Of a DNA stretch of 40,944 nt, positions 31,561 through 40,670 are shown piece by piece (the stretch's first letter is position 1; every line of letters starts with the position of its first letter). The stretch is taken from contig DATKXO010000454.1 of NCBI GenBank assembly GCA_035528995.1, forward strand, positions 1 through 40,944, given 5' to 3'. Origin of the DNA: DATKXO01 sp035528995 (GTDB lineage: Bacteria; Planctomycetota; Phycisphaerae; UBA1845). The notes beneath the pieces were generated by a model. That model was not told the origin of the DNA, ran no database searches, and worked only from the letters and a program-made list of their open reading frames with translations. The position numbers and the translations under genes were made by a program.

Positions 31561-32526
31561 ATGAGCGAGGAATTCACGATCGGGCCGCGGCTTCCCGAGC
31601 TGGTCAACGCCATCGTCAAGAGCTACTGGGAGCTGCCCGACTGCCGGCGGATCGACCGGATCGACCTGCCCTCGCGGGACGAGATCGTCGAGCTGGCCCA
31701 GCGGCTGCTCGAGCTGGTCTATCCGGGTTTCATCGGCCGACAGGACCTGACCCAGCACAACGTGGCCTATCACGTGGGCGAGCTGATCCCGCGGATCGGC
31801 ATGCTGGCCCACCACCAGATTTTCCGGTCGCTGTGTTACATGCAGGAGACCGAGGGGGACGGCAGCGGCGAAGCCGCGTGCCGGGAGCGGGCCACGCGGT
31901 TGACGGCCGAGTTCCTCGAACGCCTGCCCAGGGTCCGGGAGATGCTCAGCGGTGACGTGCGGGCGGCCTACGACGGCGACCCGGCCGCTCTGAACACCGA
32001 CGAGGTGATTCTGGCCTACCCCGGTCTGCTGGCCGTCACGGTCTTCCGCTTTGCCCACGAGCTGTACGACCTGGGCATCCCGCTGATGGCCCGGGTGATG
32101 ACCGAGTGGGCCCACTCGACTACGGGCGTGGACCTACACCCGGGGGCCCGCATCGGTCACAACTTTTTCATCGACCACGCGACGGGCGTCGTGATCGGTG
32201 AGACGACCGACATCGGCGACAACGTGAAGCTGTACCAGGGCGTGACGCTGGGGGCGCTGTCGTTTCCCAAGGACGAGCGCGGGCGTCTGATCCGCGGGTA
32301 CAAGCGGCATCCCACGGTTGGTGACAGCGTGACCATCTACGCCAACGCGATCATCCTGGGCGGCGACACGCACATCGGGGAGCACTCGGTGATCGGCGGC
32401 TCGGTTTTTCTGACCAGTTCGGTTCCGCCGTACTCGACGGTGACGTTTCAGCCGCCGGAGCTAAAGATCAAGGACCGCAACTCGAAAACACCGGCCAAGA
32501 GGACGGCGCCGGATTACCAGATCTGA
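31561..32526 (+). CDS. cysE: Serine O-acetyltransferase
   Basis: A 321-residue protein. Residues about 1-190 are helical (L-T-Q-H-N-V-A-Y-H-V-G-E, A-Y-D-G-D-P-A-A), then a left-handed beta-helix of hexapeptide repeats: T-G-V-D-L-H-P-G-A-R-I-G, F-I-D-H-A-T-G-V-V-I-G-E-T, G-V-T-L-G-A-L, H-P-T-V-G-D-S-V-T-I and G-E-H-S-V-I-G-G-S-V-F. The D-H-A-T-G-V-V-I-G-E-T segment has the catalytic His and is diagnostic. The enzyme makes O-acetylserine for cysteine synthesis. The long N-terminal part resembles the SatA/EpsC-like long form. ATG 31561 is the first start that fits the domain; no good ribosome binding site is seen. No cysK lies nearby. Confidence 0.93.
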   Translation: MSEEFTIGPRLPELVNAIVKSYWELPDCRRIDRIDLPSRDEIVELAQRLLELVYPGFIGRQDLTQHNVAYHVGELIPRIGMLAHHQIFRSLCYMQETEGDGSGEAACRERATRLTAEFLERLPRVREMLSGDVRAAYDGDPAALNTDEVILAYPGLLAVTVFRFAHELYDLGIPLMARVMTEWAHSTTGVDLHPGARIGHNFFIDHATGVVIGETTDIGDNVKLYQGVTLGALSFPKDERGRLIRGYKRHPTVGDSVTIYANAIILGGDTHIGEHSVIGGSVFLTSSVPPYSTVTFQPPELKIKDRNSKTPAKRTAPDYQI

Positions 32527-32596
32527 GTTGCCCCGCCGAGACGACAGGCTCGCATTCCCCAACGGCAGTCGACATTCGATGCATTGTGTCGGTTGT

Positions 32597-33937
32597 CTAC
32601 CCTTTGATGGCCCAGCGTAGGAGTTGGCTGAGCTTGGGGGCTTTGCCCTGGGCCAGGATGCCGATGCGGAAGATGCGTCCGCCGGCGAAGACGCACAGGA
32701 GGGTGGTCAGCAGGGCGAGCAGCAAGCCGAGGAAGGGCTGCCACAGGGCCAAGGTGGGATCGATGGCCAGTCGCAGGGGCATGACCATCGGGGTGGCCAC
32801 CGGGAAGAGCGACAGGGCGGTCACGAAGGGGCTGGACGGCTCGCGGATCACGAGTTGCAGGGCGAACATGGGGATGCAGATGATCAGCCAGATGGGCAGC
32901 AGAGCGCTCTGGGCCTCTTTCAGGTCGCTGCACGCGGCCCCGATGGCGATGAACATCGAGCCGAACAGCAGGATGGCCATCGACTGGAAGGCCAGGAACC
33001 AGATCAACAGGGTGGTGGGCGGCAGGTAGTCGGCGTAGCCCAGCTTGATCATGACCCCGTATCCGCCGCCCAGGTAGACGAAGACCACGGTCAGGGCCAC
33101 GCCCACCGAGCCGATCAGCTTGCCCAGCATCAGCTCGAACGGTCGGATGGAGCCGAGCAGCACCTCGGTGATCTTCTGGCTCTTCTCTTCGAGGACGACG
33201 TTGATCAGCGGGGTGGCTCCGATGGCGATGACCATGAACAAGAGCATGACCATGACCACGCCGACGATGATGCGGGCCTCGGCCCGATCCGAATCGCCCC
33301 TGTCGCCCTGGCTGGTTCCTGCGCTAAACAGGCCCCGGTCCTTGAGTCTGCCGATCCGTTGCGTGGCCCAGGCGACGGTTTCCTCGGGCAGGTTCTCCTT
33401 TCTGAATCGTTCGGCCTGGATGGCCTTGTCGATCGGGCCGATCACCCAATCGCTGAAATCGTCGTAGACGGGGTTGTTCGAGTGGTAGGTCACCAGAGTG
33501 GTTTCCGGCTTGGTGAGATCGGCCTCGAGGGCCTCGGCGTCGATCTCGAGGAAGCCGAAGAGTTCCTTGTTCCGTACCCGGTCCGATAGGTCCAGCCGCA
33601 CCTGGGCGGGCTCGCGATCGGCCGGTTCCACCTGCTGAACGACGAAGCGCGAGGCGGTCTGCCGCCGGGTGTCGTCCTCTTGGGTCTCGTAGATGGCGAA
33701 CTGGTTTCGCTGGTCGGCGGCGGCCGCGATGGCTTCGTAGAGGTGGTTCGTGTAATCGACGATGGCGAACTTCTTATCGCTGACGTCGGCGTGACTTTCC
33801 GTGAATTTCTTGGCGATGAGTCCGCCGCACATCAGGACGGGCATGATCACGATGGTGATGACGAAGGCCTTGGTGCGCACGGCGGCCTGATACTCGCGGA
33901 CGGCGACGACCATGACCTTGCGCGGGGCGTTACTCAT
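32597..33937 (-). CDS. ABC-2 type permease (NatB-like)
   Basis: A 446-residue membrane protein. One helix at about 25-43 (F-V-I-T-I-V-I-M-P-V-L-M) is followed by a large extracytoplasmic domain to about residue 225 and then five or six helices. E-E-K-S-Q-K-I-T-E-V-L-L-G-S-I-R-P, just after the second helix, is the cytoplasmic coupling region typical of NatB/ABC-2 permeases. Its ATG overlaps the ATPase gene's stop by 8 bases, so the two form one exporter. The NatAB group includes Na+ extrusion and other export functions; the substrate cannot be read from sequence. It converges on cysE, with a 70-base gap. Confidence 0.88.
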   Translation of the reverse strand: MSNAPRKVMVVAVREYQAAVRTKAFVITIVIMPVLMCGGLIAKKFTESHADVSDKKFAIVDYTNHLYEAIAAAADQRNQFAIYETQEDDTRRQTASRFVVQQVEPADREPAQVRLDLSDRVRNKELFGFLEIDAEALEADLTKPETTLVTYHSNNPVYDDFSDWVIGPIDKAIQAERFRKENLPEETVAWATQRIGRLKDRGLFSAGTSQGDRGDSDRAEARIIVGVVMVMLLFMVIAIGATPLINVVLEEKSQKITEVLLGSIRPFELMLGKLIGSVGVALTVVFVYLGGGYGVMIKLGYADYLPPTTLLIWFLAFQSMAILLFGSMFIAIGAACSDLKEAQSALLPIWLIICIPMFALQLVIREPSSPFVTALSLFPVATPMVMPLRLAIDPTLALWQPFLGLLLALLTTLLCVFAGGRIFRIGILAQGKAPKLSQLLRWAIKG

Positions 33938-34850
33938 GGCCCGCCTCCTGCGCTTCGGGGCCGGCGATGCGTACGAAGATGTCGTTCAGCGAGGGGCGGG
34001 CCAGTTCGAAGAGGCGGATGCGTGCTCGGGCGGCCAGGGCGTGCAGGATCGCCTGAGGGTCGGCCTGCTCGGTGGTCCGCAACTCCTGGAAGTGGCCGAA
34101 GTCGTTCACCCGTTCGACGCCCGGCAGGTCGCCGAAGACGTCGCCGTTGCCCTCGACGCGGACGCGGATGGTGTCGCTGGCATAGGCATCCTGGATGGAC
34201 TCCAGCGTTCCATCGAGGACCTTGCGGCCCTTGAAGATCATGAAGATGAAGTCGCACATCCTCTCGGCGACGTTCATGTCGTGGGTGGAGAGGATGACGG
34301 TGGTGCCGCCGCGCTTGACCTCCAGGATGGCGTCCTTGACGACCTCGGCGTTGACCGGGTCGAGCCCGGTAAAGGGCTCGTCAAGGATGAGGATGTCCGG
34401 TCGGGCGATGACCGAGGCGATGAACTGCACCTTCTGGGTCATGCCCTTGGAGAGGGCCTCGACCTTCTTGTCGGACCAGTCGCCGAGCCCGAGGCGTCCG
34501 AGCCAGTCGTCGATGTCGCCGCGGCAATCGCGGTGGCCTTTGAGCTCGGCGCAGAAGCGGAGGATGTCGCGCACCTTCATTTTGTTGTAGAGGCCGCGTT
34601 CCTCGGGCATGTAGCCGACGCGGTCGTTGGCCGCCCGCGAGACCGGTTTGCCCAGGACCTGCATCGACCCGCTGCCCGGGTCGGGGTAGATGATCCCCAT
34701 GATCATCCGCAGGGAGGTGGTCTTGCCCGAGCCGTTGGGACCGATGAACCCGTAGACCGACCCGGTCGGGACGGTCAGGGCGAGATCGTTGACAGCCACG
34801 TGCCTGTCGAAGGTCTTGGTGACATCACGGATTTCAACGGCACCGTTCAT
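33930..34850 (-). CDS. ABC transporter ATP-binding subunit (NatA-like)
   Basis: A 306-residue ATPase. Walker A is G-P-N-G-S-G-K-T (about 37-44), the signature is L-S-K-G-M-T-Q-K-V-Q (LSKGM in place of the standard LSGGQ, seen in this subfamily), Walker B with the catalytic Glu is L-I-L-D-E-P-F-T-G-L-D, and the switch is S-T-H-D. The expected Q-loop glutamine is replaced in Y-M-P-E-E-R-G-L, again a NatA-type feature. A C-terminal domain of about 90 residues ends L-N-D-I-F-V-R-I. ATG 34850 is the family start; longer frames extend to 35180 without homology. It powers the overlapping ABC-2 permease. Confidence 0.92.
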   Translation of the reverse strand: MNGAVEIRDVTKTFDRHVAVNDLALTVPTGSVYGFIGPNGSGKTTSLRMIMGIIYPDPGSGSMQVLGKPVSRAANDRVGYMPEERGLYNKMKVRDILRFCAELKGHRDCRGDIDDWLGRLGLGDWSDKKVEALSKGMTQKVQFIASVIARPDILILDEPFTGLDPVNAEVVKDAILEVKRGGTTVILSTHDMNVAERMCDFIFMIFKGRKVLDGTLESIQDAYASDTIRVRVEGNGDVFGDLPGVERVNDFGHFQELRTTEQADPQAILHALAARARIRLFELARPSLNDIFVRIAGPEAQEAGHE

Positions 34851-35141
34851 GCTTAAGACCCCGACCGGCGGTTGGCCCGAGCGACGCTTCGCGAGACGGC
34901 CTGAACTCAATCTATCCGGGGGCCGCGGTGGACGCAAGCCGTAAGGCACGTGCCGACAGTTATATACAACATCTGACCCGCCAGCGCCGTCGCGGACGTT
35001 GCGGACGCGAGGGGTGCGGCGTGCTCGATCAGGTCTTGCCAGAGGTTTGGGGGAGCGCCCGGCTCGGCACTGCGAGGCGACTTCTGGTGGTGGAGAGGCA
35101 GGGGGCCTCTGCAATGAGGTCAGTCGGCGTCGGGTGGCCAG
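34851..35141. other. Upstream region of the ABC exporter
   Basis: No gene is visible. On the minus strand TATAAC (34964-34959), within TATATAAC, is a candidate -10 about 100 bases before the ATPase ATG; no convincing -35 was found. Confidence 0.35.
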
Positions 35142-35175
35142 AAAAAAACCGTGCCGACGGCGAGGCGGCACGGTT
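35142..35175 (-). terminator. Intrinsic terminator of the small winged-helix operon
   Basis: Minus strand: ACCGTGCCG (35174-35166), 9-base loop, CGGCACGGT (35156-35148), followed directly by a run of T (35148-35142). It is a textbook rho-independent terminator, about 100 bases past the stop at 35279. Confidence 0.85.
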
Positions 35176-35278
35176 GGCAATCATCCAACGATTGGCGTGT
35201 CGGTGAATCCGCTGATCCGGCGCCCTGCGGGGCGTTGCAGTTCAGACAGGCGCCCGCACGGCCCGCGTACTGGCGTAC

Positions 35279-35551
35279 CTATCCGACAAGTTCCTTCCCA
35301 AGCCGGGTCAGGGCGGCCGCATAGATAAACTGACCGGCAGCGTTGAACAGCCGACCCGTCCAAATGAATCCTGAACTCTGCAATTCCTCCAACCAGCCGA
35401 CGATCCGCTCGGCGGATTGGGCAGGAGTGTAACCCGAATGGCCGGCGACCTCGGCGGCCAACTCGAACTCGGTCAGCGGGCCGCTGCGGAGTCGGCGCAG
35501 GATCACCAACTGGTATTGTTGCAGGTCGTCTATGGTCGTCGATTCGGTCAC
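35279..35551 (-). CDS. Small winged-helix-like protein
   Basis: A 90-residue protein from GTG 35551, with GGGAGGG about six bases upstream; the GTG overlaps the previous gene's stop as GTGA. Its predicted helices Y-Q-L-V-I-L-R-R-L-R-S-G-P-L-T-E-F-E-L-A-A, then A-E-R-I-V-G-W-L-E-E-L-Q-S-S-G-F-I and a final A-L-T-R-L-G-K-E-L follow the pattern of a PadR/MarR-like winged helix, with the W-L-E-E-L-Q-S-S-G-F-I segment as recognition helix and wing start. No exact family is recognised; DNA binding is inferred. The operon ends in a strong terminator. Confidence 0.6.
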   Translation of the reverse strand: MTESTTIDDLQQYQLVILRRLRSGPLTEFELAAEVAGHSGYTPAQSAERIVGWLEELQSSGFIWTGRLFNAAGQFIYAAALTRLGKELVG

Positions 35552-35676
35552 TTGGTCCCTCCCTTCGGTTTGTCGGCGACCTTCCGTTCCGTGGCCCCTC
35601 CGGGCCCGGGCTCCTTCCTGTTGAAGGTCATGGGATTGTAGGCCGGTTGCAAAGGGATTGTCCAGCGCGGTTGCAT
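35548..35676 (-). CDS. Small ORF coupled to the winged-helix gene
   Basis: From ATG 35676 this frame encodes 42 residues beginning M-Q-P-R-W-T-I-P-L-Q-P and ending K-P-K-G-G-T-K; an ATG at 35760 would give 70. The stop overlaps the next gene's GTG as GTGA, the main support for real translation. A run of G (GGGGGGGG) lies directly before the ATG. The peptide is basic and Pro/Gly-rich, with no recognised family. Confidence 0.4.
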   Translation of the reverse strand: MQPRWTIPLQPAYNPMTFNRKEPGPGGATERKVADKPKGGTK

Positions 35677-36241
35677 GCCCCCCCCGAGCGGCCGGCCCCG
35701 CGCTTGTGCAAGCGCACAGCCCATCGAAGGTTGCGCGGCCGCAGGTCCGTAAACGGACATGTTCTTGCGGCGGCTCGGGGTGCACCGGCGGGCGGGAGCT
35801 GAGGCGCCCGGTGCCCGGTCAGGTCTGCGTCGGCATCGCGGTTCGCATCGGGCCGTGCGGGGCCACCGGGTCGTCCATGGCTTGCGTGCCGACCGGCTCA
35901 GGCCGACTGATGACCCGTCGCGAGCACGACCAAGGGCGACAGGGCCGGCGGGCGTTGAGGGCACCAGCTTGCGCCCGGTGCTCCTCGGTTGTCTTTTCTT
36001 TTGCTGAGCGCGCACCGCACGGCCATCGTTTAGCTCTGTGTAGGACGAAGCGCATCAACGCCCGGCTTTTCCAGTGGCGCAGTGCTCGCGTTGAGGAGGG
36101 GCGCCGTTCTTACCGGACGACGGAACCAAGCGCTTGATTAGCTGAATGAAGCCCCCAAGAGTTTGCCAACGGGGGGGATGTGCGCACGCGTGTGCGCTCA
36201 CATCGTATCTACAAGGTTCTTTACTTCAAGAGAGGTGGAGC
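35677..36241. other. 565-base gap with short palindromes
   Basis: No further gene is convincing on either strand. Perfect inverted repeats are GCGCTTG/CAAGCGC (35700-35715), GTCCG/CGGAC (35745-35758) and GCGCAC/GTGCGC (36182-36197). The last lies about 50 bases before the secreted acidic protein gene and could be an operator. Confidence 0.35.
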
Positions 36242-36820
36242 ATGACAAATGCAAAAACAATGACATTGTTGCTTGCCGCGGTGGTGTGTGCGGCGGGCTC
36301 CGGGATCGCGCAGGCGGCCCTGCCGGCGGACATCGATGTGGTGTACTATCTGCGAGAGACACCGTCGAATCCCGAGAGCGACATTCTCTACCGGATCGGT
36401 TTCGAGCTTACGGCCGTCTCTCAGGACGGCGACTTCGTTGCCTGGAAGATTGCCGAACTGACCATCATTGAGCTCGGTGAGACGGCCCTGGACGATCGCG
36501 TTTGGGTGGAAGTGGAGCCCGATCTGTCCGCCTACGAGGGTGTCTGGTGGGTCGAACACGCGAATCCGGAGAAGCCCGTCGTTGCGGAATTCGCTGACGT
36601 CCCGTATTTCGACGGCTTGGCCACGGCCGAGGACCCCAACGACGCCGACATGGAGTACGAACTTAAGGCCGGCTACTGTGATGCATCGTGCCAGGCGATG
36701 TACGACGGCAGCGTTACGGCGATGAATTATCGGCTTCGACTGGAGGGCGAGGACGACCCCGAAGCGGAGGAGGAGGACTTCGAGCCGATCGAAATCGAAG
36801 ATTCACCCATCTACTCGTGA
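36242..36820 (+). CDS. Secreted acidic protein, function unknown
   Basis: A 192-residue protein with a clear signal peptide (M-T-N-A-K-T-M-T-L-L-L-A-A-V-V-C-A-A-G-S, cleavage after A-Q-A). The mature part is strongly acidic: V-E-V-E-P-D-L-S-A-Y-E-G-V-W-W-V-E-H in the middle, a Cys pair in G-Y-C-D-A-S-C-Q, and a tail with E-E-E-D-F-E-P-I-E-I-E-D. AGAGAGGTGGAG precedes ATG 36242. No family is recognised. Its 3' end overlaps the convergent kinase gene by 10 bases, so the two transcripts would be complementary at their ends. Confidence 0.75.
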   Translation: MTNAKTMTLLLAAVVCAAGSGIAQAALPADIDVVYYLRETPSNPESDILYRIGFELTAVSQDGDFVAWKIAELTIIELGETALDDRVWVEVEPDLSAYEGVWWVEHANPEKPVVAEFADVPYFDGLATAEDPNDADMEYELKAGYCDASCQAMYDGSVTAMNYRLRLEGEDDPEAEEEDFEPIEIEDSPIYS

Positions 36821-38949
36821 CGATCCTCGTTCTTCGCCCGGTTCGTGGCGCGGGCGGCCATCCCGGCTTTGTTCCGGCGGATCTGATCCAGCAGGGAGTC
36901 TATCTGCGGTTCGTGCCCGGCGGCGCGTCCTGAGTCTCGAAGTGCCAAAACACGGTCCTCGGCTTTCTTGAACCATTCGAAAGCCGCCTGATCGTCGAGT
37001 ACGGTGTCCTGGTGCATGTGCCATACCGCGAGGCTTGCCTCCGCCTTGGCCAGATCGATGACATACTCGGCGACATGTGGTTCTGACGCTGCGAGTTCGT
37101 GAAGAATGTCGCGGGCTGCGTCGAAGCGACGCCGCGCTTCTTCGTACCGTTCGAGCGACTGGCAGCATCGCCCAGAGCGCAAGAGCAACAGGGCCAGCTC
37201 GTATCGCAGTCGCCGATTCTCGGGGTCGGCCGATATGAGATCGCGGTAGCCCGATTCTGCCGCCGTGAAGTGCCGGGCCGCATCCTCCCATTCGTCGTTG
37301 GACCGTGCCATCTGGCCGCGGAGTTCGTGCGACAAGGCGAAGAGGCGTTGGTACTGAAGATTGTCCGGGTCCTCCCGGAGAAGCTGGTCTGCTAATTCGA
37401 CCGCGGCTCGGCAATGAGGATCGGCGGCATCCGATTGGCCCTTCTGGTAGTAGAGCGCGGCCAGATCTCGATGGGCCATGCATTGCAGTCGCCGCACGGT
37501 TTCGTCGCCTTGGGGGGCGCTCTCTCCGATTTCGATGGCCTTCTGGAGCATTCCAACAGCCTGGTCCAGGCGTTCGTCGTCGCGGTACACGCTGCCCAGC
37601 CGCAGGAAGGAGCCCATCTCCAGGCCGGCCTGGGCCGTCCGGGCGATCCGCTCGGTCCGCTGCCAGAGGATGGTCATGCCGACCAATGCGCCCACCAACA
37701 GCGCGACGAAGGCGGCCGAAATGGCCGCGTGCACCCGGTACCTGCGCAGCGTCTTCTTGAGCAGGTAGAACCGCCGGTCCGCCTTGGCTTCGACGACCTC
37801 ACCGGCCAGCCAACGCTCGAGGTCCTGGGCCATCGCGGCCACGGACTGGTATCGGTTCTCCGGCTCCTTGGCGAGCGTCTTGAGGACGATGGCTTCGAGA
37901 TCGCCATCGACCTGGCGGGCGATCGCTTGTCCGTCGCCGTCCGCGGCGGCCAGCGCCTTTCGCAGCGGAAGCGGCTCGCGGGCCATGATGTTGATTCGCA
38001 CCGCCTCACGATCGCCGTCCACCGGATAGGGGAAAGTCTCTGTCAACAGTTCGTGGAAGACCACACCCAGGGAGTAGATGTCCGACCGGACATCGATCAG
38101 AGTGTCCCGCCCGGCGGCCTGTTCCGGGCTGAGGTAGGGCAACGTGCCGACCACCTGGCCGGTCATCGAAACAAGCGGCCCGCTGTGCGCATCCAGCGGC
38201 TCGACCAGGTCTTTGGCCAGTCCGAAGTCGAGCACGTGAGGCTGCCCGTCCAGGTCCACCAGGATGTTGGACGGTTTGAGGTCCCGATGGATGATTCCGT
38301 ACTGGTGGGCACTGCTCACCGCCCGGCAGACCGTTATGAACAACTCGGCCGATTGCCGCGTGGACAGGTTGTGCAGCAGCACGTAGTCATCGATGGGTAT
38401 GCCCTCGATGTACTCCATTGCGAAGTAGGGGCGCCCCCGAACGACGCCGCTCTCGTAAAGCGTCACGATGTTCGGGTGCCGCAGGCGAGCGACCAGTTCC
38501 ACCTCTCGTGTGAAGCGTTGACGCTGTTGCTCGGTGGCCAGTGGCCCGTGAAGAAGCACCTTGACGGCCGCGATCCGGTTGGTGGCCCGCTGCACGGCCT
38601 TGTAGACCACCCCCTGCCCGCCCTCGTGTATTCGTTCCAGGATCTCGTACTCGGGCAGGGCCTCGCGGAGAAAACCGACGTCCTCTCCCAATGCGGCGTC
38701 GGTGCCGTCCGGCGCCTCGGCATCCGTGGCCCGATCCTTGGCCGCGTGCTTTGCCGCCTCGATCATCTGTAGTGTGTGCAGACGCTCGCCAAGCTCGGGC
38801 ATGAGGTGTTTGAACCGTTGCACGAGGGCAGCGTCGTGGACCTCCACACCACTGCGGCGTTGGCGGATGACCTCACGCACAACACGCGTGATTTCGGTCG
38901 ATCGCTCGCCCGGTGTAACGCGCGCCCTGTTGGGGTCGTCTGGATTCAT
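36811..38949 (-). CDS. Ser/Thr protein kinase with membrane helix and TPR-like region
   Basis: A 712-residue protein. An N-terminal helical region (about 1-95) precedes a complete Hanks-type kinase domain (about 100-375): I-H-E-G-G-Q-G-V-V-Y-K, V-K-V-L (ATP Lys), H-R-D-L-K-P-S-N-I-L, D-F-G-L-A and L-S-P-E-Q. One membrane helix follows near 410-432 (A-F-V-A-L-L-V-G-A-L-V-G-M-T-I-L-W), then about 250 residues of helical repeats of TPR type (A-L-Y-Y-Q-K-G-Q-S-D-A-A-D-P, Y-E-E-A-R-R-R-F-D-A-A). It lies 32 bases after the ECF sigma factor gene. In planctomycetes such sigma-kinase pairs are common, and the kinase is thought to regulate its sigma factor; that role here is inferred. Confidence 0.92.
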   Translation of the reverse strand: MNPDDPNRARVTPGERSTEITRVVREVIRQRRSGVEVHDAALVQRFKHLMPELGERLHTLQMIEAAKHAAKDRATDAEAPDGTDAALGEDVGFLREALPEYEILERIHEGGQGVVYKAVQRATNRIAAVKVLLHGPLATEQQRQRFTREVELVARLRHPNIVTLYESGVVRGRPYFAMEYIEGIPIDDYVLLHNLSTRQSAELFITVCRAVSSAHQYGIIHRDLKPSNILVDLDGQPHVLDFGLAKDLVEPLDAHSGPLVSMTGQVVGTLPYLSPEQAAGRDTLIDVRSDIYSLGVVFHELLTETFPYPVDGDREAVRINIMAREPLPLRKALAAADGDGQAIARQVDGDLEAIVLKTLAKEPENRYQSVAAMAQDLERWLAGEVVEAKADRRFYLLKKTLRRYRVHAAISAAFVALLVGALVGMTILWQRTERIARTAQAGLEMGSFLRLGSVYRDDERLDQAVGMLQKAIEIGESAPQGDETVRRLQCMAHRDLAALYYQKGQSDAADPHCRAAVELADQLLREDPDNLQYQRLFALSHELRGQMARSNDEWEDAARHFTAAESGYRDLISADPENRRLRYELALLLLRSGRCCQSLERYEEARRRFDAARDILHELAASEPHVAEYVIDLAKAEASLAVWHMHQDTVLDDQAAFEWFKKAEDRVLALRDSGRAAGHEPQIDSLLDQIRRNKAGMAARATNRAKNEDRHE

Positions 38950-38981
38950 GGTGGTATGCGTTTGGGGAGCCCGCCGCGGAC

Positions 38982-39662
38982 CTAACCGGCGATCGAGCTG
39001 CCCCGGGCGTCGTCCGGCGCGTCACTGAAGAACTTGGCCGCCTGGCCGAGTTGACGTCCCAGTTGTCGCAGCCCGTTGAAGACCAGGCTGTTGACGGCCG
39101 CCGGTGTCTTCTTCATTGCCTCGGCGGTCTCGGCCACCGACCGCCCCTCGATATGGCGCATCCACACCGCACGTCGGCGATCTTCGGGCAGGCTGCTCAG
39201 GGCGACTTGGACTGCGCACTGGGCTTCCTTGGCCGACATTACGCGGCTGGGGGTGCGCTCCTGCGAGGCGACGTAACTGAACAGGTCCATCCATGACGTC
39301 GTCTGGTGGGGCTTCGGCTGTGCAGCCCGCTGTGTGGAGCCACGCTTCAAGCGACGGGCCCCCTTGCATGCGTCAATGAGCTTGCGCTCGGCGATGACGG
39401 TGATCCAGCGATCGAATGCGTCCGGCCGGTTCGCCCGGAAGCTGCCTACGTGGCGGAAGGCCGCGATCCAGGTTTCTTGGAGGATGTCGTCGGCCGACAC
39501 CGTGCTCCTGAGGTCTGTGGGGACCTTTCTGGCCACGTGCCGCTGAAGCTGACTGGCACAGCGCACCAGGAGCTCTTGAAGTTGAGCCTCGCTGATCGTG
39601 CGACCGATGTCTGCCATACGAAGCGTGGTCAGGAAAGCCTCAACCCCCTCCATCGAACTCAC
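38982..39662 (-). CDS. ECF-type RNA polymerase sigma factor
   Basis: A 226-residue sigma-70-family protein. Region 2 is S-A-D-D-I-L-Q-E-T-W-I-A-A-F, then F-D-R-W-I-T-V-I-A-E-R-K-L-I-D; a linker of about 40 residues follows; region 4 reads L-P-E-D-R-R-R-A-V-W-M-R-H-I-E-G-R-S-V-A-E-T-A, then K-T-P-A-A-V-N-S-L. No region 3 or 1.1 is present, as expected for the ECF group. The start is uncertain: GTG 39662 has GGAAG only three bases away, while ATG 39653 has it at twelve. The kinase gene follows by 32 bases, with no anti-sigma gene, consistent with planctomycete kinase-linked ECF groups. Confidence 0.9.
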   Translation of the reverse strand: MSSMEGVEAFLTTLRMADIGRTISEAQLQELLVRCASQLQRHVARKVPTDLRSTVSADDILQETWIAAFRHVGSFRANRPDAFDRWITVIAERKLIDACKGARRLKRGSTQRAAQPKPHQTTSWMDLFSYVASQERTPSRVMSAKEAQCAVQVALSSLPEDRRRAVWMRHIEGRSVAETAEAMKKTPAAVNSLVFNGLRQLGRQLGQAAKFFSDAPDDARGSSIAG

Positions 39663-40670
39663 AGGCTTCCGTCAACACCGGGGCGTGCCTCTCGCACCAT
39701 CGCACCGGCGGACACGTCGGCTATCCAGCCTGACACGTACCATGATAATCGCTTCTGGTGGAGAGCGGAACCGACGAGGCGCCAAGGTTCCGGGCGCAAA
39801 ATCTACCGAAGTGTACTAATTACAGCACCACAAGAAGAGGTAGGCTTATTTGGGGACAAGCCACACCCGCTCGCGTGGCCGCAGCACGCCGGGCGGCGTA
39901 ATCTGGCACATGCCCACTTGGTGGCACGTGCTATCAGGGGTATGATGAGGGTCCATTCCATCCGCCCGCAGTGGGACCCGACCAATGTTTTCCTGCTGCG
40001 GGCGCCTTATGCGCCGAGCATCCGGCAGGCGACCTACCCCTAAGCCGTTCCGGCTGCTCTTTCGCTAACAGCGATCGCGGGTCACTCAGCCTCGGCGATC
40101 AGGACCCTCCAGTGTTTAAGCAGACCCGCCTGACCCTGCAACCAGGGATGCCCCAGGGGAGAAAGGGCCGCGCACGAACCAGGCGGGTGCTGTCGGGGTC
40201 TTTGAACACGGCGCACACTCTATACCTTTACCACGCAACACAGTGATCAACGACATCCATGGCGTTAGCGCTCATGCGGTCTTGGCCAATTCTGACGACC
40301 GGGCGGAGCCAGGCGCCCACGGTCGTCCCCACGAGCTGCCGGCGGCCATGGAGCAGCACCCGAGCGGCAGGCCCCGGAAGCACTTTCGCCGGGCAGGTAG
40401 TCTCTCCCGGCTTGTTCGGCGACTTCGTCACCGCCTCAAAGTCCGTGGCGCTGTCGGTGCCGGATGGGGCGCCAGGCGTGGACAACTCGTCATCCGTGCA
40501 GGTCGCGGCGGGCAGTCACGGTTGCCTCGAGGACGGATCGCCGGCGTTGCGAAAAGCCCTGCGGGAGGCCCCGACAGCTTCTCCGCAGGGTGTTGCAGGC
40601 GGTCCGATTGCCAACTGGTCGGAAGTGCGTCGAGAGGGGCACTTCAGCGGCTGGGGGAGCGCGACGAGGA
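39663..40670. other. About 1 kb without a convincing gene
   Basis: All open frames here are short or show G+C-driven codon patterns without recognisable motifs. A small patch around 39780-39860 is A/T-richer. GGCGC/GCGCC (near 40000-40015) is a short hairpin. No repeat, insertion-sequence end or RNA gene was recognised. It may be decayed sequence or hold undetected regulatory RNA. Confidence 0.45.

Noticed and set aside
29727..31955. A 742-codon plus-strand frame, and a 764-codon minus-strand frame at 29821-32115
   Set aside because: Both run antisense or out of frame to the FAD protein and serine acetyltransferase genes, whose motifs are intact; translations show no family features.
36811..36820. 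The 10-base overlap as evidence that the secreted protein or the kinase is mis-called
   Set aside because: Both genes have independent support (signal peptide with ribosome binding site; full kinase and TPR frame), and short convergent overlaps are common.
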